NCBI GenBank assembly: GCA_037179335.1
Contig: JAKZHN010000006.1
Location: forward strand, 1,674,001 to 1,738,000
DNA: 64,000 bases
Source: Cyclaneusma minus
Lineage: Eukaryota; Ascomycota; Leotiomycetes; Marthamycetales; Marthamycetaceae
Direction: 5' to 3'
Made by a program: the position numbers and the translations under genes. Of the stretch, positions 1-12,604 are shown one piece after another; the first letter of the stretch is position 1, and the number at the start of each line of letters is the position of its first letter. The notes under the pieces are model-generated. The model ran no database searches, had not been told where the DNA came from, and worked only from the letters and a program-made list of their open reading frames with translations.

Positions 1-264
1 CGTTCCATATCCACTCGCACTCCCACCATACCCCAAAAGTCCTCCATCGTCCCCATGCGCAGTAACCTTAGGCTGCTTAGGTCTCGTCTCAAACGAATCC
101 CAAGCTGGGAAAATGATCATAGACACTACTTTGACAGTGGACACGGTGATTTTGTAGACGTTGGTGCGTTTTAGTTGTTTGGCGCGCGTTTGCATGCGTT
201 GGCGCAGTTTGGAGCGCAGCACGGGGAGGTATTGGGGGTTGCGGGTGGCGAAGTTCTCAAACAT
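1..264 (-). CDS. 5' part of an unidentified protein-coding gene, cut by the window edge
   Basis: An open frame of 88 codons runs from an ATG at 264 on the minus strand to base 1 with no stop. The protein begins MFENFATRNPQYLPVL, is rich in Arg/Lys over residues 18-35, then has a short hydrophobic stretch (VVSMIIF, about residues 47-53) and a Gly/Ser-rich tail. The codons use C/G third positions like the neighbouring real genes, which favours it being coding. I do not recognise the family. An intron could lie within it, and most of the gene is outside the window. Confidence 0.5.
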   Translation of the reverse strand, partial: MFENFATRNPQYLPVLRSKLRQRMQTRAKQLKRTNVYKITVSTVKVVSMIIFPAWDSFETRPKQPKVTAHGDDGGLLGYGGSASGYGT

Positions 265-3113
265 TTTGGCGGTTGGGTGAGGGGATCGTGGGTGGTTGTG
301 ATGGGGGATTGGAGGGAGATGAGTTGGTGGTGAGGTGGATTCGAGGTTGGGGGAGGAGAACGTCAGGTGATGTGACTTGGAGAGTGAGTGGTCGAGTCTT
401 GGGAGAGCGAGAGACTCGATGAGCTGCAGCTGGGGAAGAAGGGCGAAGACGTGGGGTTTTGTCCTGCTCGATAAGGGTCTTGAGACTGGAGCACGCACTA
501 AAAAATAACGAAAGTCTGGGCGCCGGAGAGTGGAGTGGGGATGCGATCGGAGGAGGGATGTTGTGTTGAGATATGCTGCCCGCTCTGCTCTGACTCTGCT
601 CTGTGCCACTCGAGAAAGTCAATTCCAAGGCGTGGGAGATGGTTCTTGATATATACGAGCAAGTTACGTGGTACTGATCTAAGAAACTAGTAAGTAAGTG
701 CGGGCACTACTGTTTAGCTACTTGTAGTGTGCAGCATTGGTGCTTAATTGGGCAGTTCCTGTGGCTTGGGGACGGCATGAATTGCACGGGGACGAATGAT
801 GAGAGATGGTGTGTTTTTCCCGGGTTCGACTTCGTGCGAGCGTGCTCTCACATCATTCGAAGGGTGCCCCGGGGGTGTTTCCTTGGAATTTGCTTGGTCC
901 GGAGGGGGGTGTCTGGGCATTCGGCCTTGAGAATTGTTCGGAATTGGCATAATAAGCTTTGCATGTAGTTTAAGGCACGCACTATGCAGTATTTTTCGGG
1001 TGTGACTGGTTCCTTGCTAGGCCATGTCATCATCGGATTGGTGAACGATTTCGACATATTTTCCATCTTGGCTTAGTTGGTTTGAAATACTAGGGCAAGG
1101 GGCAGGGGTATGGAGGGCTGATGGTGTGGTGGGGAGAGTGAGGATAGCTTCAAGTTGAGATGAATTCACAGCTGCCCGGTGGCTGTTTCAATGTTCTAAG
1201 AAAGGGTGTGTGGGTTTATGGGTGAAAGTGGGCATGGGGGAGATGCACTCCGCAAATAAGATTCGCAAAAACGGGTCGATGTAGCTGTTCGTACATACAT
1301 GTATCCGTCCTACCAGGTACAGAAACATCCATACATCATGTTTCTCAAGTTTAGACCTGGTGTGGTTGCTGACGGCCGTTTGATAGCAGCACAGCTCAAC
1401 CGCCACGAAAAACTGCAGGTACAGGTAAACAGTGTTGACTGTGCCTAATTCGAACTCATCCAAATTCCCAAATTAGCATTTGGTCCTTGCCCTAATACGA
1501 TTATTACAAACAAATATGTTCCGGCACGGTTTCTATTTTCCAACACTAACCGGGTACAGTGAGGTTCGAAGTCATCTTGGCGGGGTTCGCGGTGGAGAAA
1601 TGCCGTTTATGCGCCTTACCCGCTTCGGCCTAGCCTGCTGCGTGGCCGATGCAGAATAAGCGTCTGACCTCAGCATTGGGACGGTGGTGCCGGCTTGGGG
1701 AATTCTTGTTTGTCGGAACATCATTTCTTGAACAATGAACTGCCAAAAAAGAGACATCGTGTGGAAAAGAATGTTGTGCGGATATGCGCATGAAATTGCG
1801 ATGTGTACTGCGGCGGTGGGTGCTGGATGAGGGAACTGGGAGGTGAACCGTGAAGGGAGGAAGTTCAAATGCGGAGTGGTGATGGGAGGGTTGGTGGATG
1901 GTGAATGGTGCGGATGATGATGGATTGACGAATGGAACGTCAGGATTGCGAATAGCTTCATCACGAGGGTGATTTCGGCGATCGACAGATAGGTTTTCAG
2001 GGGTATGGTGGAATTCCAAGACCCAAAATCGAAACCCTGCTCGATGTTTTCAACAACCTCGGTCGACCATCTTGCACGATAAGATATTCCATCCCAATAT
2101 CGCGACGAAGCTTTAGCCTTCTGGTGGTGTCAAGTGCCAACACACCGTCCCTCGAATCCCCATATTTTGCAAGTTCTTCAAACCTCAAGCAATTGCGCAA
2201 TACCACATCCCCGGCCGAGCTTCCCAAACCAGCAATACCAAAGGCAAACATGCGTCCTGCATACAATTGATGTACATTTTCCTCCTCCGCATGCCACCAC
2301 TCTGCACCTCTCTCCACACACCCACCTCAAGCTCTCATGCATGAAAACACCTCGCAGCTCCTCATACACCATTTTTCGACCGAGTGTCACCATCCCGAGG
2401 TAGACCTGTTTCTTACAAGGACAAATGCAATAGCGGGGAGTGGCGTGAAGTGTCACGTTTTTCGAGACAGTCTCCAGCTGTGTTGCACAAAGCTGACGGT
2501 CGGCGTGAAGAGCTTTGCCGGCACCGAGCTGAGAGCTCACCTCACATCAAGCTGTGGCTTGAGAACATGGCTTCGCCGCTGGATGCTTTGCGAGATACCT
2601 AGACGCCGCTTGCGACAGCATCTCTGGACCGTACCCAACGAAACATGGCATTGAGTGCTCGCTCTCTTCGTCAGTTGCTATCGTATACACCGTACCTAGA
2701 TCTGACGAAGGATTCCCTCTGACTGTCAGGTGAATTACGCGGCCTTCGAGTTAAGTTGCCGTCAAATGTCTAGGTGTACACTACTCAATCTTAAGCTCAG
2801 GTGACATACTGGGTAAGATAAGTGGCCTTCCCAACTAAGCCTATCCGTTCCCAAGTACTTGGGAACGCTTGAAGTTCTTAATCAACTTGAAACCAAACTA
2901 CCTGAAAAGCTTGGCAGCTAGGAAAACACCTCCCTGGTACGGGAGCTAGTGAGCTGGCGATGGATATTACCTACATCTACCAGCTATGTACGTAGCAACT
3001 GCTAAGTATAGGAAATCCAGCTTCCCAACAGAATACCGTTCCCCGCGTTTGGCCTGGATATCGCGGGAAGCTCAAAAGCTTGAGCTGCAAGGTACGAAAG
3101 TAAGTGTTGTTTC
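265..3113. other. Gene-poor stretch, no supportable gene
   Basis: Several overlapping short frames occur on both strands, but none has fungal family motifs, a clear exon pattern or consistent codon use. Bases 265-640 are probably the promoter and leader of the minus-strand gene at the left edge. A pair of minus-strand frames around 2000-2540 contains a weak F-box-start-like string but changes frame within it. A 22-bp perfect palindrome is listed separately. Confidence 0.5.
2846..2867. repeat. 22-bp perfect palindrome
   Basis: CGTTCCCAAGTACTTGGGAACG reads the same on both strands. It lies in otherwise gene-free DNA. It could form a cruciform, be a dimeric regulator site, or be the tip of a decayed inverted repeat. 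The flanking bases do not extend the symmetry. Confidence 0.8.
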
Positions 3114-5470
3114 ATGTCTGGTCTAGATTCTGGAGTGTTTATGCGTTCGTGGTTGTCAGGTGAGTCTGACGTTCACCAAGGTAGTTTTCTTGGTGGATGT
3201 GGAGACGGGAGGTTGAGAGTTCTCGGTTTGAGGCTCTCTTTACGGCTTTTTGTTTCATGTTGCTTGTCTTGTGAGTTTTGCTGCTCCTTGGTGAGATTAC
3301 TTTCTGCACTGATAGCTTTTTATAGGTCGAGATCGGGTGACGGGAGGCTTTTGCTAGAGTTTTTGCAAATTATTGGCCCGGAATTCGAAGACCTGTCGAT
3401 TGCGGACATTTCTTGGGTATGGATGATGAAACAAGTTTTATTTATTGTTGTTTTCCAGAAGCTGGGGACTTGTATGGACACTATCATAATATTCATCGTT
3501 CAGGAGTTTCTAGAGTTTCTAGAGTTTCTTCGGGGGTTGCTGGCTGTACGAGCCTCACACTCATTGTCGGGGAAATGTTTTCCACTGGTGCGGCGCGGTG
3601 TTCGTTCATATTTGTCTTTCAGCAACGACATTACACCCCTTCATGTTGCACGCTGGAAAGCTTCCATCTTTGAACAGGCCGATTCTGAAGACTATAGTGA
3701 CTGATAGTTCGTCCCCGCCTCATGGAGAAGTTTTCCACGACCACAATGTCTTTTCCGAACTTCTCAAGGTGGCTTTGTAGACACACACTGCTAAAAGTTC
3801 ACAGGTATTCGCGCTGATTTTTCGAAACAACAGGTGTGCGAGTCGCTTCAGACAAGCATTCGATCTGCTGACTTTGTATTTGACAACTTATGTCGATTCA
3901 CGACTGCACGTCTTGCCCTTACTCCTCCAAGTGCGAAAACATCCGGAATCGAAAAAGCAGGTCAAATCATCATCTCAGGCGCATCTGAGGTGGACTTACA
4001 TCGCCATTCACCAGGCAGCTCTCGCTGATGCTTTGCGCACATAACTCTCAGCAACATCACGCTTCTAGTCTCTCACTCAAAACTTCCCTGCGACTCTCCC
4101 CTCCCCATAAACCCAATCCCACATCAAAACTCCAAGAGATCTCTCTCCACACGTCCGTCCTACGAGGGCCGAAACCCAACAACGATCAATCGATCTTCCA
4201 GTCAAAGACTTCGCCTCGAAGTTCTACTCGACCCCTCATCCGGCGTCCCAAACCCAATCCTTCCCGAATCCCGAACGCTCAATGCCGTCGTCGCACAACG
4301 CCGATTTACCAGCATGTGCATCCTCAGAAATCCTTCAAGGTCGGAGCCCGTTGGGACCGAGCACGATACGGTTCTTCGGCACCACAGCGCGTCATCTGAC
4401 ATACATCGGCTGTTCATCCGATGGCTGTGCGAGGGTAAGGGTCCCTCGTTGTTGGTACTGCTGTGCCACAAATTCTTTCGGGTACTAATCTTCTGGAAGA
4501 TTACGAGAAAGGGAAGTGCGTGGCGGCGAGATCGGGGGTTTGGAGCTACTGACATGGTGAGGTGTCGGCGGAAAACTAGTGTAGTATCAAGTGATCTATA
4601 ACTGGATCACGTGAGTAGGTATGAAAGACTTGGAAATGAGAGCTACTGTGCTTCGTATGCGAAGTAAGGATGTCGGGACTCGGAAGATGTCATGGTAAGT
4701 GCGGTGTGCTTCGATTATGCAGCCCGGAGACTCGAGAATAAGCGCTGACATCAGAGAGATATCGCGGCAGCCTGAGTGTCCTTTGCGCCCTCTATTTCCC
4801 TCCAGAAGAATTGGTTAAATACCTGAGCTTCCCTTGATACTGAATGCAAGTACATTGTCGCGAGATGAATTAGTTGGAAGTGAAGTTAGGGTTTGGTGGG
4901 ATGAGGGATTGATGTTGCCTTGCAATCCTGATGGATGAGTGCAGCCGTGGGCGCATGAGAAGCCCTTGGGATTTTGGGAGCCGATGGAAGGATGGGGCGC
5001 AGATGTTGATGACATGCTGGGTGGCTCTGCGTAAGGCTGAAGGTAAGAATTTCCGAATAGCTTCGTGTTTGAGTTCGTCGAGTGAGACCTGAGAAGATGA
5101 GATAGTGGAAGCAGCATCTCATCTCTCTATTTCCCAAGCTGTGGTTCAATTCTGGCGACACGGCAGTTAACTCCTTTGCCGGCGGCAGCTGCTGAGACCT
5201 GGTAGCAGTCTCTTTTTCCGAGAATCTGATTGCTCGCTAGTAGCGCCTAGCAGCAAAGCAACGCAGGCGGCAAAGCTGTAAAACGCATGCCAGGTCCATG
5301 CCCTGAATTCTTTTTCATCTGCCCACAGACTTCCCATCTCGTCGCTATCGATCAAGCATAATTTCGGGAAGACGAGCGTCAAGTTTCCTTCCCACTTTCC
5401 AGAGGATGCAGTAGGCCTGCCTCGTGACTGTTATGGCTTCAGCGCGGAAATAACTTGGGTCTTTCATTCT
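3114..5470. other. Non-coding or unresolved stretch
   Basis: A 196-codon + strand frame (3114-3704, ATG start) exists, but its composition (Leu/Ser/Phe-rich, no motif, short internal repeats such as LEFLEFL) gives no support for a gene. Other frames here are shorter and overlap in several phases. I see no RNA gene or mobile element. Confidence 0.4.
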
Positions 5471-5479
5471 GTAGGGATG

Positions 5480-8400
5480 TGTGTGATCAGCAGTCAACTG
5501 ACGGTAAACAGTGTGGTCAACAGTGGTGACCGCCACTTGACAGTAGCCACAAATTTTCAGATGAAGTTGCATAGAAAGAGCGTCCGCACTCCGCAAAGGT
5601 ATAAAAGCAACGAGCAGCCTCGACTCAGACTTTCTTTTCTCAGAACCAAAAACAAGAAACCCTCTACTGCATCTGCTGTGACGGATTTTCTAGGATCTAG
5701 GTCGCTTGCTTACACTCTGTATCGCGAGATAATTTGCGATTTGCTGTCTTTCACCCTAGAACTTCCCAGGAGGCTTTGCGGAAACAAGTTTTCGGTCGTC
5801 TGAGGTTACAGACTGACAATGACAGCAGAAATTGCTCTCGACAGCAGAAAGCAGAATCATCGGTAGTGTTAAGGTTGCTTGGCCCTAAGCCAGAAGGCTG
5901 GTCTTAGACTCCTAGTCACAAGCGCTATATAAAACCTAGCAGGCTGCTTCGCGCTGGACTCTTCTTCTTTATGGACTATTCCACCATCGCAACGTGCTGA
6001 CGTGAAAGACATCGCTGGAGAGGCGAACAACGCGCCTGAAATCAGTCAAACCACACGTTCGCAGCTTCGCAGTCCATCCTACCGCTTGAAGCTTTTGCAT
6101 CGACCGTCATTTTTCCCATTCTTGGGCCATGCGAAAATGAAACAGCAGTGGGATCAAACCACAGTGGCAGCCTGGGAAATGGACAGCAAGTCCAAGCAGT
6201 CTAGCGGTCGCTGCTGAAGCACTCGAGAGTAGCGAGCAAATTTGTTGCAATCTTAGGATATTCTGAACGCTAAGCTATCTGGTCGCAGAGCTATAAATAC
6301 TGCTGAGGTCATCATTATTACTCCTCTTCATGGATACGACATTAAAATCGAATACTTGAAGGAAAGCAAATCATTGGCGCCTGACTAGCGACTCCTCGAG
6401 TCCTCAGATTCGTCCGCCAACACTGTCACTGGAGTGCCTCAGAGGCTAGGAATATCTCAACTTGTTGTAGTCAAAGTCAGAGAAATAGCAATGAATAGTT
6501 CTGCCGGCAAATGCAATGGCAAAAGACTTTGACAGCAGTCAGGTTATCAACGCTTACCGAGGATCTTTGTGTTGGTATCAGGAGGACCTAGAGTATTAGC
6601 ACACGAGAAGATCTGATTTAAGGTGGTGGATTGCGGAGAGGCGGAGTGGTGGTAGGACTCCCAGCTGAGCCCCCTCTGCGCTCGGCAGCCTAGCGTTGCA
6701 TGGTAGTGTGTAGGAAAAGGATTGTCACGTGACTCATTTCGCGTGTCGACACTCGCATATGCTTCTTTGCTTGGTTTCTGCATGCCAAGCTCCTGCTGGA
6801 GATCTATAAATACTGCAGCGCACTTGCCTATGTTTCCTCCACGGGTTATTGACATGCAAAGTATGGCCAATGTGATGAAGCCAAGATCTTTAGAGGATAC
6901 AGGAACAAGCAAGTGTCACTTCAGGGGTCTCATATTCATCTTTTATCTGCTTCGGTTGTTCCAGCCAGGAGCTATGTTTATTGCTTGACATCCATTGCAG
7001 GAAATTGGCGGTAAGGATGTCCGTCGATAAGAGTCAAATTAACTGGCAGCAACAGTTGCCCATGACAGCAGTGGATTTAGTCACCGGGTTGATGGTGGGT
7101 ATCACAAAAGAAACGGCTGGCTCCAAAAACTATATAAAGGGAGAGAGACGAGGTCTCTCTTTCTCAAGTTCCCCAAACCGAGTCATCCAGTCTGACTCAC
7201 TCGAGTATCATGTTCACCAGCCGGGACCACCAAAATGGTAAAACCTAGCATTAGTAGAATGAATGCAAAGCAAGTTGTAGAACACACATTTCTCACTTGA
7301 TATTTACGTCTGACATGAAGGAGGAAACGAGGCGAAGGTCTCTGTCGACAGCAGCTACAAGTGACAGAAGAAGCTGTGTCACCGCCGCTGCATTCCACCC
7401 CGTCCACTGATGTGCAAACCGAAATTTGAAGAGAATTATAAATACTGAACCTTGCTATCTTCCCAATGTTTTCCTTCACGAACAAATAAGTCTGAGCTTA
7501 AGCGATATGCTATTCTACCTCGCGTCTCAAAGAGCTCATGAAGTCCAGACTTTCCACATCCCGGAAATGCGTGACAAATTCACTTGCATGCGGCCCTCCT
7601 AGCCTGCACGAAGGGTGAATGGGAGTAGCAAACACGATCAACAGTGAACACCCAGCACAGTGACAGAAAGGGGAGAATCTTGGCCTGCACTCACGGACTT
7701 CAGGCTGCACATGGTACTATAAGTAGGCCGCATGCCAACCTCTATTTTCTCTTCCCATGCCCCCATCTTGCATGGAACCGGCAAATAGTCAAATAGAGAG
7801 TGTCTCAGGGTCAGGGAGAGACATAAGACAATCCCGGATTCTAACTACCATTGACTTCACAAGCATATTGAGCTTCATGCCACGCTGTGGTGGATACCTC
7901 GCGTGATTGACCTGCAGGGGAACGCTGGCAAGAGACTTGAGCGGAGACGACGGTTGCGAGTGACGGCGACAAGGAGTATTGTGGAGTCACTAAGAATTAT
8001 TTTCATAGCTCAAAAACCACCTGTATATAGGACGATGATGAAGCCGTAACTTCCTTCTGTCTCAATACCCCAAAACTCGCAGGAACCGAAGATTTCCTAG
8101 CGAAGCTTCTTGGTCAGAGTTCGTGACATCCCGGTCAAGTGCTGGATTCGAGCCTCCGCAGGGCATGGTGGTACAGAACTGATCTTTGACGCTTGCCTCT
8201 AGGGGTAGCCGGTTCGATGTGAAGGTGACGAAGAAATGGGGATGGATGATACAGTAGATTTCCACATCGGTAACAGCAGTAACGCGCAACAGCAGAAGAG
8301 TCGCCACTCGAATTTTCCAGCTCTATGCCAGATTATCAGTTCTTCCTCTGAAGCAAATCAACAGTGCATTCAAGCTGCGCAAACTGCGGGCCTGAATCAA

Positions 8401-8560
8401 TTCTCAGTCAGACCATAGTGAGGTAGCTACAGCGCCGTTCTCACGTGCAGGGCTGGCTGACTATAAGCTCATGGAGGAGAAGTATAAATAGGGGGTCTCC
8501 TGCCACTTTGCTTCCAGATTGGTAAGTCGAAAGACCTTTCATCCACTGCCTGTATTAGCA
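5480..8560 (+). repeat. Array A: loose tandem series of TATA-box units, + strand
   Basis: Nine TATA boxes in + orientation lie at about 5600, 5926, 6292, 6805, 7131, 7437, 7718, 8024 and 8483. Most steps are 281-366 bp; two longer steps (513 and 459) could hide a decayed unit. Several are followed by the same short string (TATAAATACTGC at 6292 and 6805, TATAAATACTGA at 7437). Upstream of many lies a GACAGCAG-type box, often paired: 5819 and 5838, about 7068, and 7346 with a second copy 16 bp on. Units have diverged strongly and contain no shared reading frame. Array B on the other strand has the same box and period. Whether the units are transcribed is unknown. Confidence 0.6.
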
Positions 8561-9842
8561 AGAAGATCCTTCGACGCAGCAGGCGTCAAAAGTCAAAGCC
8601 TTTTCCAAAACCGTGGTATGTAGGCCATGTCTTCTTTGTATTCTATATCTCAGCTTTGTGACTTTACTGTCGGTTGTCATCTCTGCTGTCGCTTGGGTCG
8701 GAGGCAGTGAAGTTGGTGAAGTTGCTATGAACCATTCTTGATTTTCTCCTTGAACATCAAGCGTTGTTGTTGAATTGGAGAGCGCACTTGAGTGCTGATA
8801 TCATTGCGGCCACTGTGGTTTGCGACTGACTTTATCTCCGAGATGGACATTCTTGGTGGCCTAGTATTCAAAAGCCTGTGGTTAAAAGTCAAGGAAGTTT
8901 GAAGGTTTATATAGTAATTTCCCCTTTGATGCTGGGTGGAGATCGAGGAGACCCTACACCGGGGAATCGGTGGGAAGAGGATGATATGGAAACGACAGCA
9001 AGTGGTGTGGGTGACAGTAGAATTAGCGGTCCGCAGTAGACGAGCGGTTTTCTGGACTGGCAAGATGCGCATGACTCCCTGTGATCTAGAAGTAGGAAGA
9101 CTGAAACTTTCTGCAGGAGTGCGCCCGTGAGATTATGTGCTGTCCTAGCAAAGATGATGGAGCGAAGACTCAAATGCTGTTCTTCACTGGATCTCCTGAT
9201 GAAACCACAGAGAGGAGTGGTTCAATTTATACCAAAGTGACTCACAGAAATTCTATATTTCAGATGTTGATTTTCTCGAAGCTCAGATAGGAATCTGATG
9301 GTGAGTAAGTGGATTGGGGGTGAGAAGCCAGCGAGGGTGAAGATCACGGCTGAAGACAAGCATGCCTCAAGGCACCTAGCCTTCACTTGGACGAATGATC
9401 AGGTGATTTCCAGGGACCAAGCAATGCGGGCGATAGTTTAGGTACGTTCTTGATTTCTTCTTGACGACAAACTATAATGATGTTCCATAGCATCGCTAGC
9501 AAATCAAAGAATCGGAATGTGCGTCATCAATCTTTCGCGAAAAAGTCCCGAACTTCGGTACAAAGAGTTCCGAGTGACAGAAGGGACAGACCATCCTCCC
9601 GATCCCGAATCTGGGTGATGCTGCCAATCTCCCTAGGGTGTGTGGGGAAACCGACGAATCCCGCCTCTCTCCGACAAACCCCAGGTCCTCGGCTGCACAG
9701 AGAACATGGAATATCTCCGCTCAGAGAATAAATGCTGCCATGTTTGCTCATCTAAAGTATCTCCGTCTTCATATTTTTGAAAAAGTGGATCTAGGAATAG
9801 GTCATCTCGAAAACCAGGCAGTTGGAGCGAGAAACCTTTCGG
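8561..9842. other. Intergenic DNA with two minus-strand TATA-like sites; upstream region of the GH28 gene
   Basis: Minus-strand TATATAAA occurs at about 8905-8913 and TATAAATT at about 9222-9230, 320 bp apart, matching the period of the neighbouring array but in the other orientation. A paired core (CGACAGCAA then TGACAGTAG, 19 bp apart) lies near 8993-9020 on the + strand. Together these suggest an inverted, partly scrambled edge of array A. The right half leads into the GH28 promoter. No gene is supported. Confidence 0.4.
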
Positions 9843-9850
9843 TATAAGTA
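9843..9850 (+). promoter_or_regulatory. TATA-like box of the GH28 gene
   Basis: TATAAGTA lies 127 bp upstream of the GH28 start codon, followed by a pyrimidine-rich leader (CTTTCTCCCTCTTTCCC), a common fungal transcription-start context. Confidence 0.55.
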
Positions 9851-9976
9851 TACTCATTCTGCGACTTTCTCCCTCTTTCCCAATTGTCTAGTCAAGCGTT
9901 TCACGGTCTATTTTATCACAGTCTGTCAAGTACCTTCCCATTATTTTCGCGGATTTTCTGCGTTTGTTTGCTCAAG

Positions 9977-11333
9977 ATGCTTCTCGTATCCCTCCTTGGA
10001 GCTTTATTCTTCTCAAGTCTTGGCTCTGCTTTAGCTACAGGTCTGGGTCGACAGCAGAACAATACGGTCTGCATTGTTGAGCCTGCGACAAATGGTAGCG
10101 ACTCAGCACCGGTCATCAGTGATGCATTTGCGACTTGTGGGCATAATGGAGATCAAAGTCGCGGACAAGTTATTTTCAGCAATACCACATACACAATCGC
10201 AAGTGTTATGAACACGACAGGACTATCCAACGTCGATGTGATACTCGAAGGGACTCTCTTTGTGAGTCTTCACGTGAATGCCATATAAATGTTGAATCTT
10301 GATGAGAAGCGAAGCTGATGCGAGAACTATGAAGTGGGACAACAGCAACATCATCTACTGGTTGAACAACTCCCTCCCAGTCGGCTACCAAAATCAATCA
10401 TCCGCCTGGCTCTTCGGTGGCACCAATCTCACTTTCACAGGACCCGGTAGATTCGATGGCAACGGCGACGCCTGGTACGACTACGCCAACGGCACCTCGA
10501 ACCTCGCCCGGCGCCCGCACCAACTAACAATCGGCAACACCACCAACTCGATCTTTTCCAACCTAACCTTTCTCCGCTCCCAAATGTGGACCATGACCGT
10601 AATCCACTCCTCAGACATCCTCCTCGAAAACATCTACGTGAACAACACCTCTACCGGCGGCACCACAAGCTCCAACACAGACGGCGCAGACACAATCTAC
10701 GCCAACAACATCACATTCTCCAATTGGACCGTCATCAATGGCGACGACAGTATCGCATGCAAAGCCAACTCCACAAACATTCTCATCACCAACAGCACCT
10801 TCATAAACGGCCAAGGCTTCGCCCTCGGCAGCATTGGGCAATACCCCAACGTTTTCGAAACCGTCGAAAATATCACTCTCTCCAACATTTCCTGCCTCAA
10901 CACTTCCTATGCCGCCTACTTGAAATCCTGGACCGGAGTCGAAGAAGGCTATCCACCAAACGGCGGTGGTGCGGGACTTGGCTATGCACAAAACTTGACG
11001 TTTGAGGACTTTTACGTGGAAGGGATTAAGAAGATACCGTTTGTGATTACGCAGTGCACGAGCTATAATGGGTTGCAGGGAGACTGCGATACGAGTTTGT
11101 TTCAGATGCGGAATGTGACGTTGAGGGATTGGAAGGGGACGGGGGTAGGGAATACGACGGCAAGTTTGCAGTGCTCGGCAGATGCGCCGTGTGGGACGAT
11201 TGAGATGGATGGGGTGTCGATTGTGGATATGAATACTACTTTGGTGCAGGGAGGGTTTTTGTGTAATAATACGGTGGCTGTGAGCGGGTTTGAGTGTACG
11301 GGGCTTGTGACAACGGTGAATAATAACTCGTAG
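9977..11333 (+). CDS. Secreted glycoside hydrolase family 28 enzyme (exo-polygalacturonase/exo-rhamnogalacturonase type)
   Basis: Two exons, 9977-10261 and 10335-11333, with a 73-bp intron (GTGAGT...AAG), give 427 residues, normal for fungal exo-acting GH28. The start MLLVSLLGALFFSSLGSALA is a signal peptide. GH28 parallel beta-helix enzymes cleave alpha-1,4 galacturonic or rhamnogalacturonan linkages in pectin outside the cell. Catalytic marks are NTDG (about 209-212) and GDDS (about 231-234). The usual GHG is GQG here (about 254-256) and the usual RIK is YLK (about 290-292). The His change is, from memory, found in rhamnogalacturonan-type branches, so substrate is better left open. Many NxS/T sites suggest heavy N-glycosylation. 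There is no operon-like neighbour. The family is secure, the specificity is not. Confidence 0.92.
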
Positions 11334-12604
11334 GCGAGGAGGGAATAAAAAACGATGGTGGGAATTCGGAAACGCTGGTGACTGGTAGACCTGGTAGTGA
11401 CAGGACCTTTTGGAGGTTAATCTGTAGAAGATCAGTCTGGAAGGCCATTTCAGAACGGGTATGAAACTGGGCAACGGTCTCCGTCCAAGAAGATCCGAGT
11501 TTACAGGGGGACAGTCGAGTTACTCATGACTATGATTGACGCAATAGCGACGTAACCTTCCTTTCTTTCTTCACAGGCTTGAACATCTATCCCAGCAACC
11601 AATAGAAACCAGAACTGCCCAATGCGAAGATGCTGGGTACTTCTAAATCTCTGGTAGCACTCAGCTTCCCATCTACATCCGCCAGGGTCAACACGACAGC
11701 AGATGATCAGTTCGGCGTTGAAAATAAGAGCCGACGGTTAGATTCGTATGCCGCGGTACCTGCATCCCTAATATATGGCCAACGCCGTGAAAAGATTCGT
11801 ACATCGCAAAGGTAAACCAGTGAGTGCGCCAGGACGTATTGAAACCGCACAAGATCGCAAAGATCACTGGCTACCTCCAATCATTCACCCCAAATACGAG
11901 ACTCTGGAGAAAGAAACAGAACCAGTCGAGGACACCCCTTTTTATAGTCGAGCCCTTGGGTGTTGGTAATAGCCTAGAAGAAGATGGCTTCTAATTGTAG
12001 AGCACAAACTCCCCAGGCCACGTGACTTGTAACCTAGTTGGTTTGATCGCCTGGAGACTCATGTGCGCAGCATTGACCATTGCTTCTAGCCAGCTGCAGG
12101 TATAAATACGGGCTTCTAAGCTGCTATTCACTTTCCAAGAAAGGAGTGGACTTAGGTGCACTGTGAAGTACATGGAAATTGTCTTGCGAGTGGCGGGTAG
12201 TACTTCGCACGATCTGATGGCCACTTTCTAAGTCAAGCTCTGAACTCACAGACCCTGCTACGCAGGATGCGCATGCAGAAATCAAGCAGTGCTAAAAAGA
12301 GGTAGCATGAAGAATGTAAGAAGCGTGGAAGATACCATTGAGAACGTCAAGCGACAGCAAACAGCCTCGTCGACAGTAGTAAAGGAATCTCGAAGAACTT
12401 GCCGCGCAGGTCAGGTACACAATGTTCCGTAGAATTCTGACATCTGAATCCAGCAAACTGCGACACCTTATCCGATGCTAGTCTAGAGATTCATCACCCG
12501 CGACCGCCGTGAGAAGATGGGAAAGCCTCGCTAGTTGTTGGGAAAGAAAGATACGTGGGAGAGCGCAGAGATCTTTACACCTCATTTGCAGCTGCTGAGA
12601 CCAA
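11334..12604. other. Intergenic DNA with a TATA-box unit and a paired core motif
   Basis: TATAAATA at 12101-12108 and a paired box (CGACAGCAA at 12352-12360, CGACAGTAG at 12371-12379, 19 bp apart) resemble array A units. A single CGACAGCAG also occurs near 11694. No reading frame here looks coding. The stretch may be an outlying, disrupted part of array A left of the amylase remnant. Confidence 0.4.

Noticed and set aside
810..840. Possible tRNA T-arm (CCCGGGTTCGACTTC)
   Set aside because: The second half of the stem does not pair and no cloverleaf can be drawn upstream.
1997..2540. Minus-strand frames with an F-box-like start (GRKMVYEELRGVFMHES)
   Set aside because: The suggestive string and the following longer frame are in different phases, there is no good splice pair I could fix, and no further family motif follows.
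3114..3704. 196-codon + strand frame
   Set aside because: Biased composition and short internal repeats, no motif, no exon structure; probably chance.
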